Of a stretch of DNA of 64,000 bases, positions 24,024-32,473 are shown piece after piece. The notes below the pieces were generated by a model. That model was not told the DNA's origin, made no database searches, and worked only from the letters and a program-made list of their open reading frames with translations. Source of the stretch: Ignavibacteria bacterium (GTDB lineage: Bacteria > Bacteroidota > Ignavibacteria > Tepidaquicellales > OLB5); NCBI GenBank assembly GCA_017303675.1, contig JAFLBX010000001.1, forward strand, positions 1,003,970 to 1,067,969, in the 5' to 3' direction. How positions within the stretch are numbered: position 1 is the stretch's first letter; the number at the start of each line of letters is the position of its first letter. Made by a program: the position numbers and the translations under genes.

Positions 24024-25574
24024 TTATTTTACCAGTATCATTTTTTTAACATCAGTATAGCCATCAGTTACAAGTTTGTAAAAATATACCCCGCTTGCCA
24101 GATGTTTTCTTCCGGTCACATCAAAAATAACCTTATGGATTCCTGATGATTTACGTTCATTTACCAGTGTCTGAACTTCTCTTCCGGATGCGTCAAATAT
24201 CTTGATCATTACATTACTGTCTGTTTTAAGCGTATAAGTAATTTCCGTTGATGGATTGAAAGGGTTTGGATAATTTTGCGAAAGTGAAAATGTTTCATTC
24301 TGATTCTGCTTGCCGACAGGCTGCTGCGGTACTATCAATGGAAGTGTCTGGTATTGATTGGCAAGCACATTAAGTAATTCCTGGTCTGATGCGGCGAACA
24401 ATTGTTTCAGAACTGATGCGTAAACCTGGCGGTAATCATACTGGTAAATCAAATTTCCGCTGTTCAGATTAACAAGGTCAGGATTGTTTCCATACATAGA
24501 GCCATTCACCAGGTCTCCAAACAGCAGCATTGGAGCTGCTGTTCCGTGATCGGTACCAATTGAACCGTTTTCTGTAACTCTTCTTCCGAATTCAGAAAGT
24601 GTCATACCCACAACACGGTTAGAAATTCCGTTCAGGTTAAGGTCAGTATAAAACGCACTAATTGCTCCGTTAACCCTGGAAAGAAGCGTGTTATGCGGAT
24701 TCAGCTGCTGTGTATGTGTATCAAACCCTGATATTGTTACTACATAAAGCCTTGTTTGCAGACCGCCATCTATCAGCCTTGCTACAATTTTAAGCTGGTC
24801 TGCCAGCGAATTATTAGCAGGATATGTAGCCATATTTTGACCGTTTAACGATGCATCGCGTACCCTAGTAGCATATTGGAGGGAATCCGCTGCGATCCTT
24901 CGCGCAAAGTCAAGTTCGGGTCCAGCCAGTGTTTTTACCTTTTCATACCCGTTATAATTTGTTCCCTGTACAAGCTGGTAGAACTGGTTCGGGTCCTGGA
25001 ACGTTAATGCCATATCTCCCGCCTGTGACATCAGCGAAAGCGAAGCGCTTACGCCTATCTGGATAGCCATCGGGTCCGGGGGCAAGGTGTTCGGGTAGTT
25101 GGGATATTCTTCCTTAAGATACCTGCCAAGCCAGCCTGTTGTGAAATATTGATTTGAATTTGAGGCTGTATGCCAAATATCCGTTGCTCTGAAATGTGAA
25201 AAATTAGGATTCGGATAGCCTACATTTTGAACTATTGCAAGCTTATTATCAATAAAAAGATTTTTCAGGTCAGACATAGCAGGATGCAGGCCCATAGTTG
25301 TATTAGGTAAAGAAAGTACCTGCCCGCTGGGAATGCCTAAGTTGGGGCGGCGGGTATAATACATGCTGTCCTGGTAAGGAATAATTGTGTTTAAGCCGTC
25401 ATTACCGCCAAGTAATTGGATTACAACCAGGACTTTATCTGTATCAACAAACGGGCTGCATATTTTTGATAATACTGAGTTAAATCCAAGCGCTTTAATA
25501 GGGATTGAATTAAGGGATAATGCTGCGCCGGCACCGGATACTGCAAGCGTTTTTATGAAATCTCTTCTTTTCAT
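24024..25574 (-). CDS. DUF1501 secreted protein with Tat signal and T9SS sorting domain
   Basis: 516 residues. The N-terminus is a twin-arginine signal (KRRDFIKTLAVSGAGAALSL). The DUF1501 core follows: LVVIQLLGGNDGLNTIIPY, MGLHPAMSDLKNLF, NFSHFRATDIWHTAS, SGFDTHTQQ, GMTLSEFGRRVTENGSIGTDHGTAAPMLLFG. The family is related to alkaline phosphatase/sulfatase-like enzymes. Residues from about 430 form a type A T9SS C-terminal domain (SLSQNYPNPFNPSTEITY ... KKMILVK). It would cross the inner membrane folded by Tat, then the outer membrane by T9SS. Nineteen nt downstream of the DUF1800 gene, its usual partner. Substrate unknown. Confidence 0.9.
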   Translation of the reverse strand: MKRRDFIKTLAVSGAGAALSLNSIPIKALGFNSVLSKICSPFVDTDKVLVVIQLLGGNDGLNTIIPYQDSMYYTRRPNLGIPSGQVLSLPNTTMGLHPAMSDLKNLFIDNKLAIVQNVGYPNPNFSHFRATDIWHTASNSNQYFTTGWLGRYLKEEYPNYPNTLPPDPMAIQIGVSASLSLMSQAGDMALTFQDPNQFYQLVQGTNYNGYEKVKTLAGPELDFARRIAADSLQYATRVRDASLNGQNMATYPANNSLADQLKIVARLIDGGLQTRLYVVTISGFDTHTQQLNPHNTLLSRVNGAISAFYTDLNLNGISNRVVGMTLSEFGRRVTENGSIGTDHGTAAPMLLFGDLVNGSMYGNNPDLVNLNSGNLIYQYDYRQVYASVLKQLFAASDQELLNVLANQYQTLPLIVPQQPVGKQNQNETFSLSQNYPNPFNPSTEITYTLKTDSNVMIKIFDASGREVQTLVNERKSSGIHKVIFDVTGRKHLASGVYFYKLVTDGYTDVKKMILVK

Positions 25575-25593
25575 TTTTATTCTCCCTTAAATT

Positions 25594-27024
25594 CTAATTG
25601 ATCTGAAATTCAGCAAGGTTTACCAGTGCCTTAAGATATTTTTTTATTCTCGATGGCGCCTGCGGGTCATTTATGTACCAATCCATAACCAAAGAACCGT
25701 CTAACATTATTTCAAGCAGCGCGTTAAGCTGCCGAGGGGTGACTGTTAATCTCAATAAATGTTCAGTCATATCTTTTACCAGCTGAACTGCATTATTTGG
25801 CGCAGAAAATGACATGGCAAATGCAAGCGCATCAACTGAAAAACCTGTTGGCTGCCCGTTTTTCTGAAGTCCTGTTATAATGCTTTCAGCAAATGCTGCT
25901 CTGATAGGCATTGAAATAGTGCTTAACCATTGCCTGTAACCTACCCATCCCTGAACATTTGGAGGATCAAGGATATACTGCCCGGCTGCGCTTGCCTGTG
26001 TAATTATATAATTCAGCCTTGTGGTTAATGATGAAGGATCAAAATTAATGTTCAGCATTTTTACCGAACCAATCATCAGGTCAAGCGGATTTTTTATAAG
26101 CGAACTGATAGTATTATCTGAATAAAACAGTTTGCTCTTCAGAAGCGTTTTAAGCAGCGGAGCGATTTCATAATTATTGCTTCTTAGTATATTAGCCATT
26201 TCATCTATTACAGGCTGTGCATAACTTAAGTCATCGTTCTGGTGTATAAATGTTTTATACAGCTTAGTACAGATAAATTTAGCAGTTACAGGCTGGTTAA
26301 AAATGATATCAATTACATCATTATCATCAAAATTACCGGTTTGGCCTAAAAATGTTTTATTACCGTAATCATGCCTTGAAGGAACAAAAATGCTGCCCAG
26401 TCCGGAAAGGATCCATCCTGTTAAAGCTCTGGCAGCTTCTCTCACATCTGTTTCGGTATAATTGCCAATACCCATTGTAAATAATTCAAGAAGCTCTCTT
26501 CCGTAATTTTCATTCGGATTACCTACAATGTTATACCTGCCGTCAAGATAAATGAGCATTCCGGGATCCCGTGTAACCAGTTTTGCCAGAGTCCGGAAGT
26601 TACCTGTACAGTTATTTCTGAATAATGTGTTCTGCATGTACATATATTGCGGAATAATAACAGTAGCGGCTTCAGATACAAAATGATTATGCCAGAAGAG
26701 TGTCATTTTCTCACGGATTGATACAGGCTGCTCATACATCAGCCTGACCCACCATGTCCTTAACTGTGAAGTTCTTTGGGTATTATAGGCTGAATTAAAA
26801 TCCGGAGCTTCTGTTACCCATGTACCCGGTACTTCAGGCGCGGCATATGGCTGAAACAACAGCTCAACTGCTTCATTTGGTGTAAGCGCAAGTACGCTGT
26901 TTACCTGTGAAACAGTAGCCCCGAACATTGTCCGGTTGAGAAGATGAGTAACCAGGGTTTTATTCCATGGTTTCGTAGGCGAAGGTATGTAAGGATCCAG
27001 CAAACCTGTTTTGGATGTTTCCAT
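25594..27024 (-). CDS. DUF1800 family protein
   Basis: 476 residues. Core motifs of DUF1800: HLLNRTMFGATVSQV, MTLFWHNHFVSEA, LYLDG-like LIYLDGRYN, NENYGRELLELFTMGIGNYTETDVREAARALTGW, then NVQGWVGYRQWLS. Partner of DUF1501 proteins across many phyla and usually secreted. Here no signal peptide is visible: the frame starts METSKTGLLDPYIPSPTKPW, and no better upstream start occurs before stops. It may be exported with its Tat partner or act inside. No T9SS sorting domain. The start is not certain. Confidence 0.88.
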   Translation of the reverse strand: METSKTGLLDPYIPSPTKPWNKTLVTHLLNRTMFGATVSQVNSVLALTPNEAVELLFQPYAAPEVPGTWVTEAPDFNSAYNTQRTSQLRTWWVRLMYEQPVSIREKMTLFWHNHFVSEAATVIIPQYMYMQNTLFRNNCTGNFRTLAKLVTRDPGMLIYLDGRYNIVGNPNENYGRELLELFTMGIGNYTETDVREAARALTGWILSGLGSIFVPSRHDYGNKTFLGQTGNFDDNDVIDIIFNQPVTAKFICTKLYKTFIHQNDDLSYAQPVIDEMANILRSNNYEIAPLLKTLLKSKLFYSDNTISSLIKNPLDLMIGSVKMLNINFDPSSLTTRLNYIITQASAAGQYILDPPNVQGWVGYRQWLSTISMPIRAAFAESIITGLQKNGQPTGFSVDALAFAMSFSAPNNAVQLVKDMTEHLLRLTVTPRQLNALLEIMLDGSLVMDWYINDPQAPSRIKKYLKALVNLAEFQIN

Positions 27025-27163
27025 GCCTTAATAATGTTTAATTTTTAAACTTAATAACTTAAAGCTAAACTAATATAATATTAAATGTTTAAATTGTAAA
27101 ATCCTGCATTAATTATTGAATAAGAAAACTCAATTTTACACATTTTTTGAGTTTTCTCTTACA

Positions 27164-29386
27164 TTATTTTACTAAAAGCATTTTCTTTGTTTGTGAAAAT
27201 CCGTTTGTCATCAGCTTTATAAAATATACTCCGCTTGCGAACTTTGACGCATTCCATTTTATACTGTAATTTCCGGGCTGCAGTATATCATTTGTCAGCT
27301 TCTCAATTTCTTTTCCTGCTATATCAAATATACTTATGGTAACAATATCGGTTTTTGTAATACCGAACTTAATGTTGGTTTCGGGGTTAAATGGATTTGG
27401 ATAATTTTGTTCAAGATAAAATTTATCAGGCACATTATTATTAATTGTCGTAATTCCGGTTAATGAAATAAATTTTATGCCCCACATATACACCCTGCCT
27501 GAATCAACATTACCTGCAGCATCGGTAACCGAAAGTCTCCAGTATCCGTTCTGATTTGATTGCGGAAGTGATGATAGCGGAGTAACCGGCCTGATAAATG
27601 ATGAAAACGGAGCCATCAAAGTTCCGGAAAGGCTGTCTGCAAAGTCATCGAACACGGTCATGATATCGTTATTGGTGCTTCCCTGCGAGGAATGAAAATT
27701 CACCGATGTTCCGTTCGGAGCCCGCAGGTTAAGTGTGAGATCATTTACAGAAGTATGATTCATTAACACAACAACAGCAACACGGTTATTGCCGCTTGTG
27801 CCGTTTACCAAAATTGAATCACGTACTGTTGACCCGTTAGGAATGAAAAATCTTTCACTATTTATAATAAACTGATTGTTGGTAAATCCGGGATCGTTAT
27901 TTGATAATCTTATCACAGGCGGTTGTGAATAACCGGATGCCCCGCTTACATTATTCAGCCTTTCAAAATAAACATTTGCCCTTGGATAAAAAATATCTGC
28001 AGGATTAATGCTGTTTATTGTGTTTCCTTCAAAATTGAAGCTGCTTTGACCTGAAAAAATTCCGGGAGCATTAAGATTATCTATACTGGTAAACATATAG
28101 TTCTTAATTTGCTGTGATGTTTTTACATTCTTGCTCAGTTTTATGCCGTCAATGCAGCCATACATATATTCACCAAAAAGGCTTTTGCCTGCAAACACTG
28201 AATCATTGGATAAATTTATACTACCCGGAGTTAAAATCCTGTTTGTATCCGGATTACCGTTTACAAATAAAGCAAGCTCGCCGGTTGAACTGCGGTATGT
28301 TGCAGCAATATGTGTCCACACTCTCGGCAAAATCGGTTTTGAGCTTTGTATTATTTTACTGCCTGAATTCAATATGAACATGGGTGAATTCGAAGGGCTG
28401 CTTGAAACTGCAAGTATATAGCTGTATGAAGACGTTCCTTTGCTTATTATTGTCTGCGGTGAATTTCTGTACGCATCAATGTAAACCCATGCTTCAATTG
28501 TACAGGCAGTATCAAGATCGAAGCTGCTTCCCGCATTATCAGGGCAGGCAAGCCAGCTTGTGCCGGGAAAGCGCAGGTAAAAATTACTTTGATTACGGTA
28601 ATTGGCCGGATTGAAGTTATTACCCGTATAAAATGCGCCGTTAGAAGCTGTTAAATTATTTTGTACGCCAATTGCATCATTACCGTTGCCGTCAAAAAGC
28701 CAGGCAGCGTTCAGCTGTCTGAAATAATTAGAGTTATCAAGCAACGCAGGATTACTGATATTTGCCAGATTTACCGGGATACCTCTGTCATTAGCTATTA
28801 CCGTTGATGTTTTTTGTGTTTTGTAAATTCTAAGATCATCCAGTCTGCCTTTTAATCCGTTGGAAAAATTTCCTGGTATATAACTGTTGCCAACTCTAAG
28901 CGGGTCACTGCTGTTTGCCAGCGGTGCGATATTTGATGTAAATGTCTGTATAAGCGTTCCGTTAATATAAAACCTGATGGTATCGCTGTTAGGGAAGGCA
29001 TTACGGAATGTAACAGAAAAATGAGTCCATGTGTTAAGAGCAAATCTGGTACCGGCTGTTTGTATGAAATTGTTATTTCCGCCGTTAAGATTTAACTGAA
29101 GCTTGCCTGCGTTGGTTGGATTTGAAGATGCACCCTGTATCATGACTGCGTATCCATCGCTTAAAGATGCGTTCACCGTACTGACTATGGTTTTATTTGT
29201 GCCCGTGGAATCCTGCAGGTAAACCCAGGCTTCAATTGTAAATGCTGAATCCAGGTTTAATTCAGCATTTGAAGGTGTTGATAAGTGATCATCAATACCA
29301 TCAAATGCTGCGTACTGATTATAATAGTATTGGGTCAGCACATTTGCTGAAGAAAGTAACAGTAATATTACCAGTAATTTTTTCAA
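27164..29386 (-). CDS. Secreted double-LamG, P-domain protein with T9SS sorting domain
   Basis: 740 residues. Signal peptide MKKLLVILLLLSSANVLTQ. Two concanavalin/LamG-like modules at about 20-200 (FTIEAWVYLQDS, WTHFSVTFRN, GRLDDLRIYKT) and 275-435 (CTIEAWVYIDAY, WTHIAATYRS, GCIDGIKLSKN). A proprotein convertase P-domain-like beta sandwich lies at about 515-650 (NDLTLNLRAPNGTSV, GYWRLSVTDAAGNVDSG). The type A T9SS domain starts at KFYLEQNYPNPFNPETNI and ends KKMLLVK. It is therefore an outer-membrane-attached or released adhesive protein; no enzyme motif is seen. Preceded 11 nt upstream by another T9SS gene, so probably co-transcribed. Confidence 0.9.
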   Translation of the reverse strand: MKKLLVILLLLSSANVLTQYYYNQYAAFDGIDDHLSTPSNAELNLDSAFTIEAWVYLQDSTGTNKTIVSTVNASLSDGYAVMIQGASSNPTNAGKLQLNLNGGNNNFIQTAGTRFALNTWTHFSVTFRNAFPNSDTIRFYINGTLIQTFTSNIAPLANSSDPLRVGNSYIPGNFSNGLKGRLDDLRIYKTQKTSTVIANDRGIPVNLANISNPALLDNSNYFRQLNAAWLFDGNGNDAIGVQNNLTASNGAFYTGNNFNPANYRNQSNFYLRFPGTSWLACPDNAGSSFDLDTACTIEAWVYIDAYRNSPQTIISKGTSSYSYILAVSSSPSNSPMFILNSGSKIIQSSKPILPRVWTHIAATYRSSTGELALFVNGNPDTNRILTPGSINLSNDSVFAGKSLFGEYMYGCIDGIKLSKNVKTSQQIKNYMFTSIDNLNAPGIFSGQSSFNFEGNTINSINPADIFYPRANVYFERLNNVSGASGYSQPPVIRLSNNDPGFTNNQFIINSERFFIPNGSTVRDSILVNGTSGNNRVAVVVLMNHTSVNDLTLNLRAPNGTSVNFHSSQGSTNNDIMTVFDDFADSLSGTLMAPFSSFIRPVTPLSSLPQSNQNGYWRLSVTDAAGNVDSGRVYMWGIKFISLTGITTINNNVPDKFYLEQNYPNPFNPETNIKFGITKTDIVTISIFDIAGKEIEKLTNDILQPGNYSIKWNASKFASGVYFIKLMTNGFSQTKKMLLVK

Positions 29387-29397
29387 TAGAATTCCTT

Positions 29398-30354
29398 TTA
29401 TTTAACCAGTATCATTTTTTTAGTTATAGTTATTTCACCGGCAATAAGTCTGTAAAAATAAGCTCCCCCGGGCAGTAAGCCGGCATCCCATGCAGCTTCA
29501 TAAGTACCCGGTGTTAATTCCTCGTTAACCAATGCAGCAACTTCACGACCTAAAATATCATAGACATTTAATTTTATCTTTTCAGATTGGTTATTGCCGG
29601 ATGCCGTGATTTGGAATCTGATTTTAGTAGATGGATTAAATGGATTTGGATAGTTTTGGCTTAAATCATGCTTTCGGGGGATCTCAGTGCTTATTTGAGT
29701 TATCCCGATCTCGCTTCTGTTGCCAATAAACAGATCATCAATATTTATCCACAGACCTGATGTTTGATTTACAACCATATAATAGCGCCAAGCTATGTAA
29801 ACCCGTTGACCTGCAAACTGGCTGAGGCTGTATTTAAACTCACGCCATGAATTGTTGTTTAAAGGTATGCCTGATGAATCATTGCTTTTAATTGTAGCAA
29901 GCTTAAGCAATGAAGATGATGGGTTTTGCCCAGAACAAACATGTACCTGAACAGAATCTGCATATGCTGCAATTAGCGGAGTGCTTCCAAGCAGGCACCA
30001 GAAATTAAGGCTGTCGCCGGTTTGAATTCTGAGACTGTCTGTCCATACCCAGTCATCATTTAAATTGTTGTTGCCTGAACCGGACAGCCAGAAAATAAAT
30101 AACGATCTGTTGCCGCTGTGTGCCCGCGGTTTAAAAATTGCTGTATCGCCGCCAAAGTGCTGATTAGTATCATTTACTGCCCACCCAAGAACCGGGTTAT
30201 TCTGGTCAACATCAAGCTTTTTCCAGCCGGCAGGAATACTATCGGGGTATACTAGCGGAATAGTTTCAAAGTTTGACTGGAATAATATTCTTTGTGAAAA
30301 CAGAAAGTCAGAAAACAGCATTAAGAAAAAAATGATGAGTATTGCTCTTTTCAT
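29398..30354 (-). CDS. Secreted choice-of-anchor J protein with T9SS sorting domain
   Basis: 318 residues. Signal peptide MKRAILIIFFLMLFSDFLFSQ. Residues ~22-215 form a beta-sandwich module of the choice-of-anchor J/MAM-like type: ILFQSNFET..PAGWKKLD, HSGNRSLFIFWLSGSG, NNNLNDDWVWTDSLRI, then VYIAWRYYMVVNQTSGLWINIDDLFI. A T9SS type A domain begins at HDLSQNYPNPFNPSTKIRF and ends KKMILVK. It should be displayed on the cell surface. Eleven nt upstream of the LamG gene; the same domain plan occurs again at 50749. Confidence 0.88.
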   Translation of the reverse strand: MKRAILIIFFLMLFSDFLFSQRILFQSNFETIPLVYPDSIPAGWKKLDVDQNNPVLGWAVNDTNQHFGGDTAIFKPRAHSGNRSLFIFWLSGSGNNNLNDDWVWTDSLRIQTGDSLNFWCLLGSTPLIAAYADSVQVHVCSGQNPSSSLLKLATIKSNDSSGIPLNNNSWREFKYSLSQFAGQRVYIAWRYYMVVNQTSGLWINIDDLFIGNRSEIGITQISTEIPRKHDLSQNYPNPFNPSTKIRFQITASGNNQSEKIKLNVYDILGREVAALVNEELTPGTYEAAWDAGLLPGGAYFYRLIAGEITITKKMILVK

Positions 30355-30446
30355 CAGCAGTAAAAATGATTGTTTGGAATAAACCGAAATAATAAAATTT
30401 TGTTTTAAAAAACAAGTTTAAAGTTAGTGTTTTTTCATATAAATAC

Positions 30447-30479
30447 AAAAAGCAGGCTAAAAAGCCTGCTTTATTTTTT
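30447..30479 (-). terminator. Intrinsic terminator after module A secreted gene
   Basis: AGCAGGCT/AGCCTGCT (30451-30458 with 30463-30470) with T5 on the minus strand and a T-rich run on the plus strand. It lies 31 nt past the stop of the gene ending at 30501. Confidence 0.85.
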
Positions 30480-30500
30480 GAGGAAATGGTGTTTTCCTGA

Positions 30501-32054
30501 TTATTTCACCAGGATCATCTTCTTAACCTGCGCATATCCTCCGGAACTTATCTTATAAAAATAAACACCACTTGGTAATTTTGATGAGTCAAAATCCGCT
30601 TCATAACTTCCCGGGTTTAATTGTTCATTCACAAGCATTGATACTTCCTTCCCGCTTATATCGTAAATTATCAGTTTGGTGAATGATTGCTGCGGAATAT
30701 CAAACTTTATTTTTGTTACAGGATTAAACGGGTTTGGATAATTATTATACAATTTGTAAACAGAAGGTATTTCATTTCCTGTTTGGTTAATTCCAACCAA
30801 ACCTGTGCGGAAATTCCATACAACTGACCAGGGCCCATCTCCCCCTACATTTTGTCCCGTTACCCTCCAGTAATATTGAATATTGTGATTTAAGAAACCG
30901 GAAGGAATCTGGAATTGTGTTGCAGGAACAGATACATCAAGAACAGTTGTATTAAATACATCTACAGATACCTGAACCCTGTAACTTACTGCACCAGCAA
31001 CAGAATTCCACTGCAGCAAAGGGGTCAAACTGTGACCATTTGAATTGTTAGGCGGAGCTGTAAGCACAGGTGCCTGAGCCGGTGGAATTACTCCGCTTCC
31101 GTTGGTAGTTTTTAAAATATGAGCATTTTCACCGCCTATCCAGCCTGTATTGTAATTTATAAATGTTACAGAATTAATATCAACTCCGGAAACACCTATG
31201 TTTTGATCAACCCAGTTTGCACAGCCGTTTGTTGTTTTTAGCAAACCATTCTGTTTTCCAAGCCATCCCCATTGTTCATCATGCATAAATAATGAATATA
31301 CCCCTCCTCCTTGATTGTTTAACGTTATCCAGTCATCACCATTATTTATGGTTTTATAAGTTTTATTGGAAATATGATACCCAACTCCATTGGGAAAAAA
31401 TTGAAAACACCCCCCTGAACTATAACCGTCTGTTCCGCTGTTCATTTCCGGGGTCCAGGTGAAACCCATATCTGTAGTTCTGAGTAAAACATGATAGAAA
31501 ACGACTGAAGAACCCCCGTTTACAAAACCGGTAGTTCCGTTTATAAAGTGCATACTGCTCATTGCGTTCATACTACCGTATGAAGCGTTACGCGAATACC
31601 AGTTTGCACCGCTGTTTGTAGTGTAATAAAAATTTGTTCCGCCTTGTCCGGAATTATTATAATATACAGTATCATCTGTGCCATTGAAAAACTCCATATA
31701 ACCTGTTCCTCCGGGGACTATAACAGAATCCCACGTAATTCCACCGTTGATTGAACGGTAATAATGGGTTCCGGTATGCCACCACGTATAAATTCTGTGC
31801 TGACCGAAAGGAGGATCTACAAGCTGAAAACCTTTCAGGTTCCTCCATGGCTTAGCAAGAATAACCTCCCAGTTAGTTCCTCCATTGACTGTTTTCAGAA
31901 TTTGTGTTGTAGTGGATGCGTAAACAGTATCCTGACTGACTGCATGAATTTTTATAATATTACCTACTGCAGGATTAGTCTGAACAGCCCAATTCTGGCT
32001 GTGAATTATGCTGCTGATTAAAAGCATACAAACTGTTATTATTGTTTTTTGCAT
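30501..32054 (-). CDS. Secreted YCF48/BNR-like protein with T9SS sorting domain (module A)
   Basis: 517 residues from the ATG at 32054, which follows a GAAGGGA site. An in-frame TTG at 32069 is the ribosome-binding region, not the start. Signal peptide MQKTIITVCMLLISSIIHSQ. Residues 20-330 are a beta-propeller of YCF48/BNR type (repeats of ILKTVNGGTNWEV, YYRSINGGITWDSV, FYYTTNSGANWYS, LLRTTDMGFTWTP, LLKTTNGCANWVDQ, ILKTTNGSG). A fibronectin III-like module (PVLTAPPNNSNG...YYWRVTGQN) and the T9SS domain (VYKLYNNYPNPFNPVTKI...KKMILVK) follow. Surface-exposed and non-enzymatic as far as can be seen. Preceded 11 nt upstream by the small probable DNA-binding protein. Its paralogue lies at 33987, with a near-identical C-terminal part. 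Confidence 0.88.
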   Translation of the reverse strand: MQKTIITVCMLLISSIIHSQNWAVQTNPAVGNIIKIHAVSQDTVYASTTTQILKTVNGGTNWEVILAKPWRNLKGFQLVDPPFGQHRIYTWWHTGTHYYRSINGGITWDSVIVPGGTGYMEFFNGTDDTVYYNNSGQGGTNFYYTTNSGANWYSRNASYGSMNAMSSMHFINGTTGFVNGGSSVVFYHVLLRTTDMGFTWTPEMNSGTDGYSSGGCFQFFPNGVGYHISNKTYKTINNGDDWITLNNQGGGVYSLFMHDEQWGWLGKQNGLLKTTNGCANWVDQNIGVSGVDINSVTFINYNTGWIGGENAHILKTTNGSGVIPPAQAPVLTAPPNNSNGHSLTPLLQWNSVAGAVSYRVQVSVDVFNTTVLDVSVPATQFQIPSGFLNHNIQYYWRVTGQNVGGDGPWSVVWNFRTGLVGINQTGNEIPSVYKLYNNYPNPFNPVTKIKFDIPQQSFTKLIIYDISGKEVSMLVNEQLNPGSYEADFDSSKLPSGVYFYKISSGGYAQVKKMILVK

Positions 32055-32065
32055 AAATCTTCCCT

Positions 32066-32251
32066 TCAATTATTATTAATTAAATTAGTATTAATTTTTC
32101 TATAGTGAGCATTCAGGTAGTTAGTACATATAATTTTTAATGTTTCATCGTAATCAGATTTAATAAGTTTTTGTATTTTGTCTATCATTTTATGGGTTTC
32201 AGGCTTTAGCCTGTAACCCTTGGATATTTTCTTTGCTTTTTTAATTCTCAT
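32066..32251 (-). CDS. Small probable ribbon-helix-helix protein (module A)
   Basis: 61 residues, basic N-terminus: MRIKKAKKISKGYRLKPETH, then KMIDKIQKLIKSDYDETLKIICTNYL. A short strand (KGYRLK) followed by two helices fits the ribbon-helix-helix DNA-binding fold of the Arc/MetJ/CopG type, though no curated family is recognised. A paralogue (35531-35710) has the same first half almost residue for residue. Both are encoded directly in front of a secreted BNR-like gene and directly behind GTGCAC hexamers. Autoregulation and control of the secreted gene are inferred. ATG at 32251. Confidence 0.6.
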   Translation of the reverse strand: MRIKKAKKISKGYRLKPETHKMIDKIQKLIKSDYDETLKIICTNYLNAHYRKINTNLINNN

Positions 32252-32259
32252 ACTTTTTT

Positions 32260-32297
32260 GTGCACCTATTGTGCACAGATTATTTTGTAGTGTGCAA
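32260..32297. promoter_or_regulatory. GTGCAC operator-like array, module A
   Basis: GTGCAC at 32260-32265, GTGCAC at 32271-32276 and GTGCAA at 32292-32297 start 11 and 21 bp apart, roughly whole helical turns. The last overlaps the -7 element of the small gene's promoter and the others lie just after the expected transcription start. They are the likely binding sites of the small RHH-like protein. Confidence 0.55.
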
Positions 32298-32326
32298 AGT
32301 TACTTTAAGCTTTGCTATCATAGCAA
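32295..32326 (-). promoter_or_regulatory. Promoter of module A small gene
   Basis: On the minus strand TTG (32326-32324) and TAACTTTG (32302-32295) are 21 nt apart, fitting the FCB consensus. A 19-bp palindrome with arms CTTTGCTAT/ATAGCAAAG (32310-32328) overlaps the -33 element. Confidence 0.65.
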
Positions 32327-32473
32327 AGAATTTTTTAGTTAATTATTACCGGAAATCTAAAAAGAAATATCATGATTGAAATCTCGTATGCCCTGTATTT
32401 ACAGTGATTTACATTTGTTTTGTATGTGTTGATTTTTTACCATATTTTAAAGGTATTTTAGGAAGGAGATTCA

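Noticed and set aside
27025-27163. A small gene in the AT-rich spacer before the DUF1800 gene
   Set aside because: Only short, unsupported frames occur. The region is best seen as promoter/spacer DNA.
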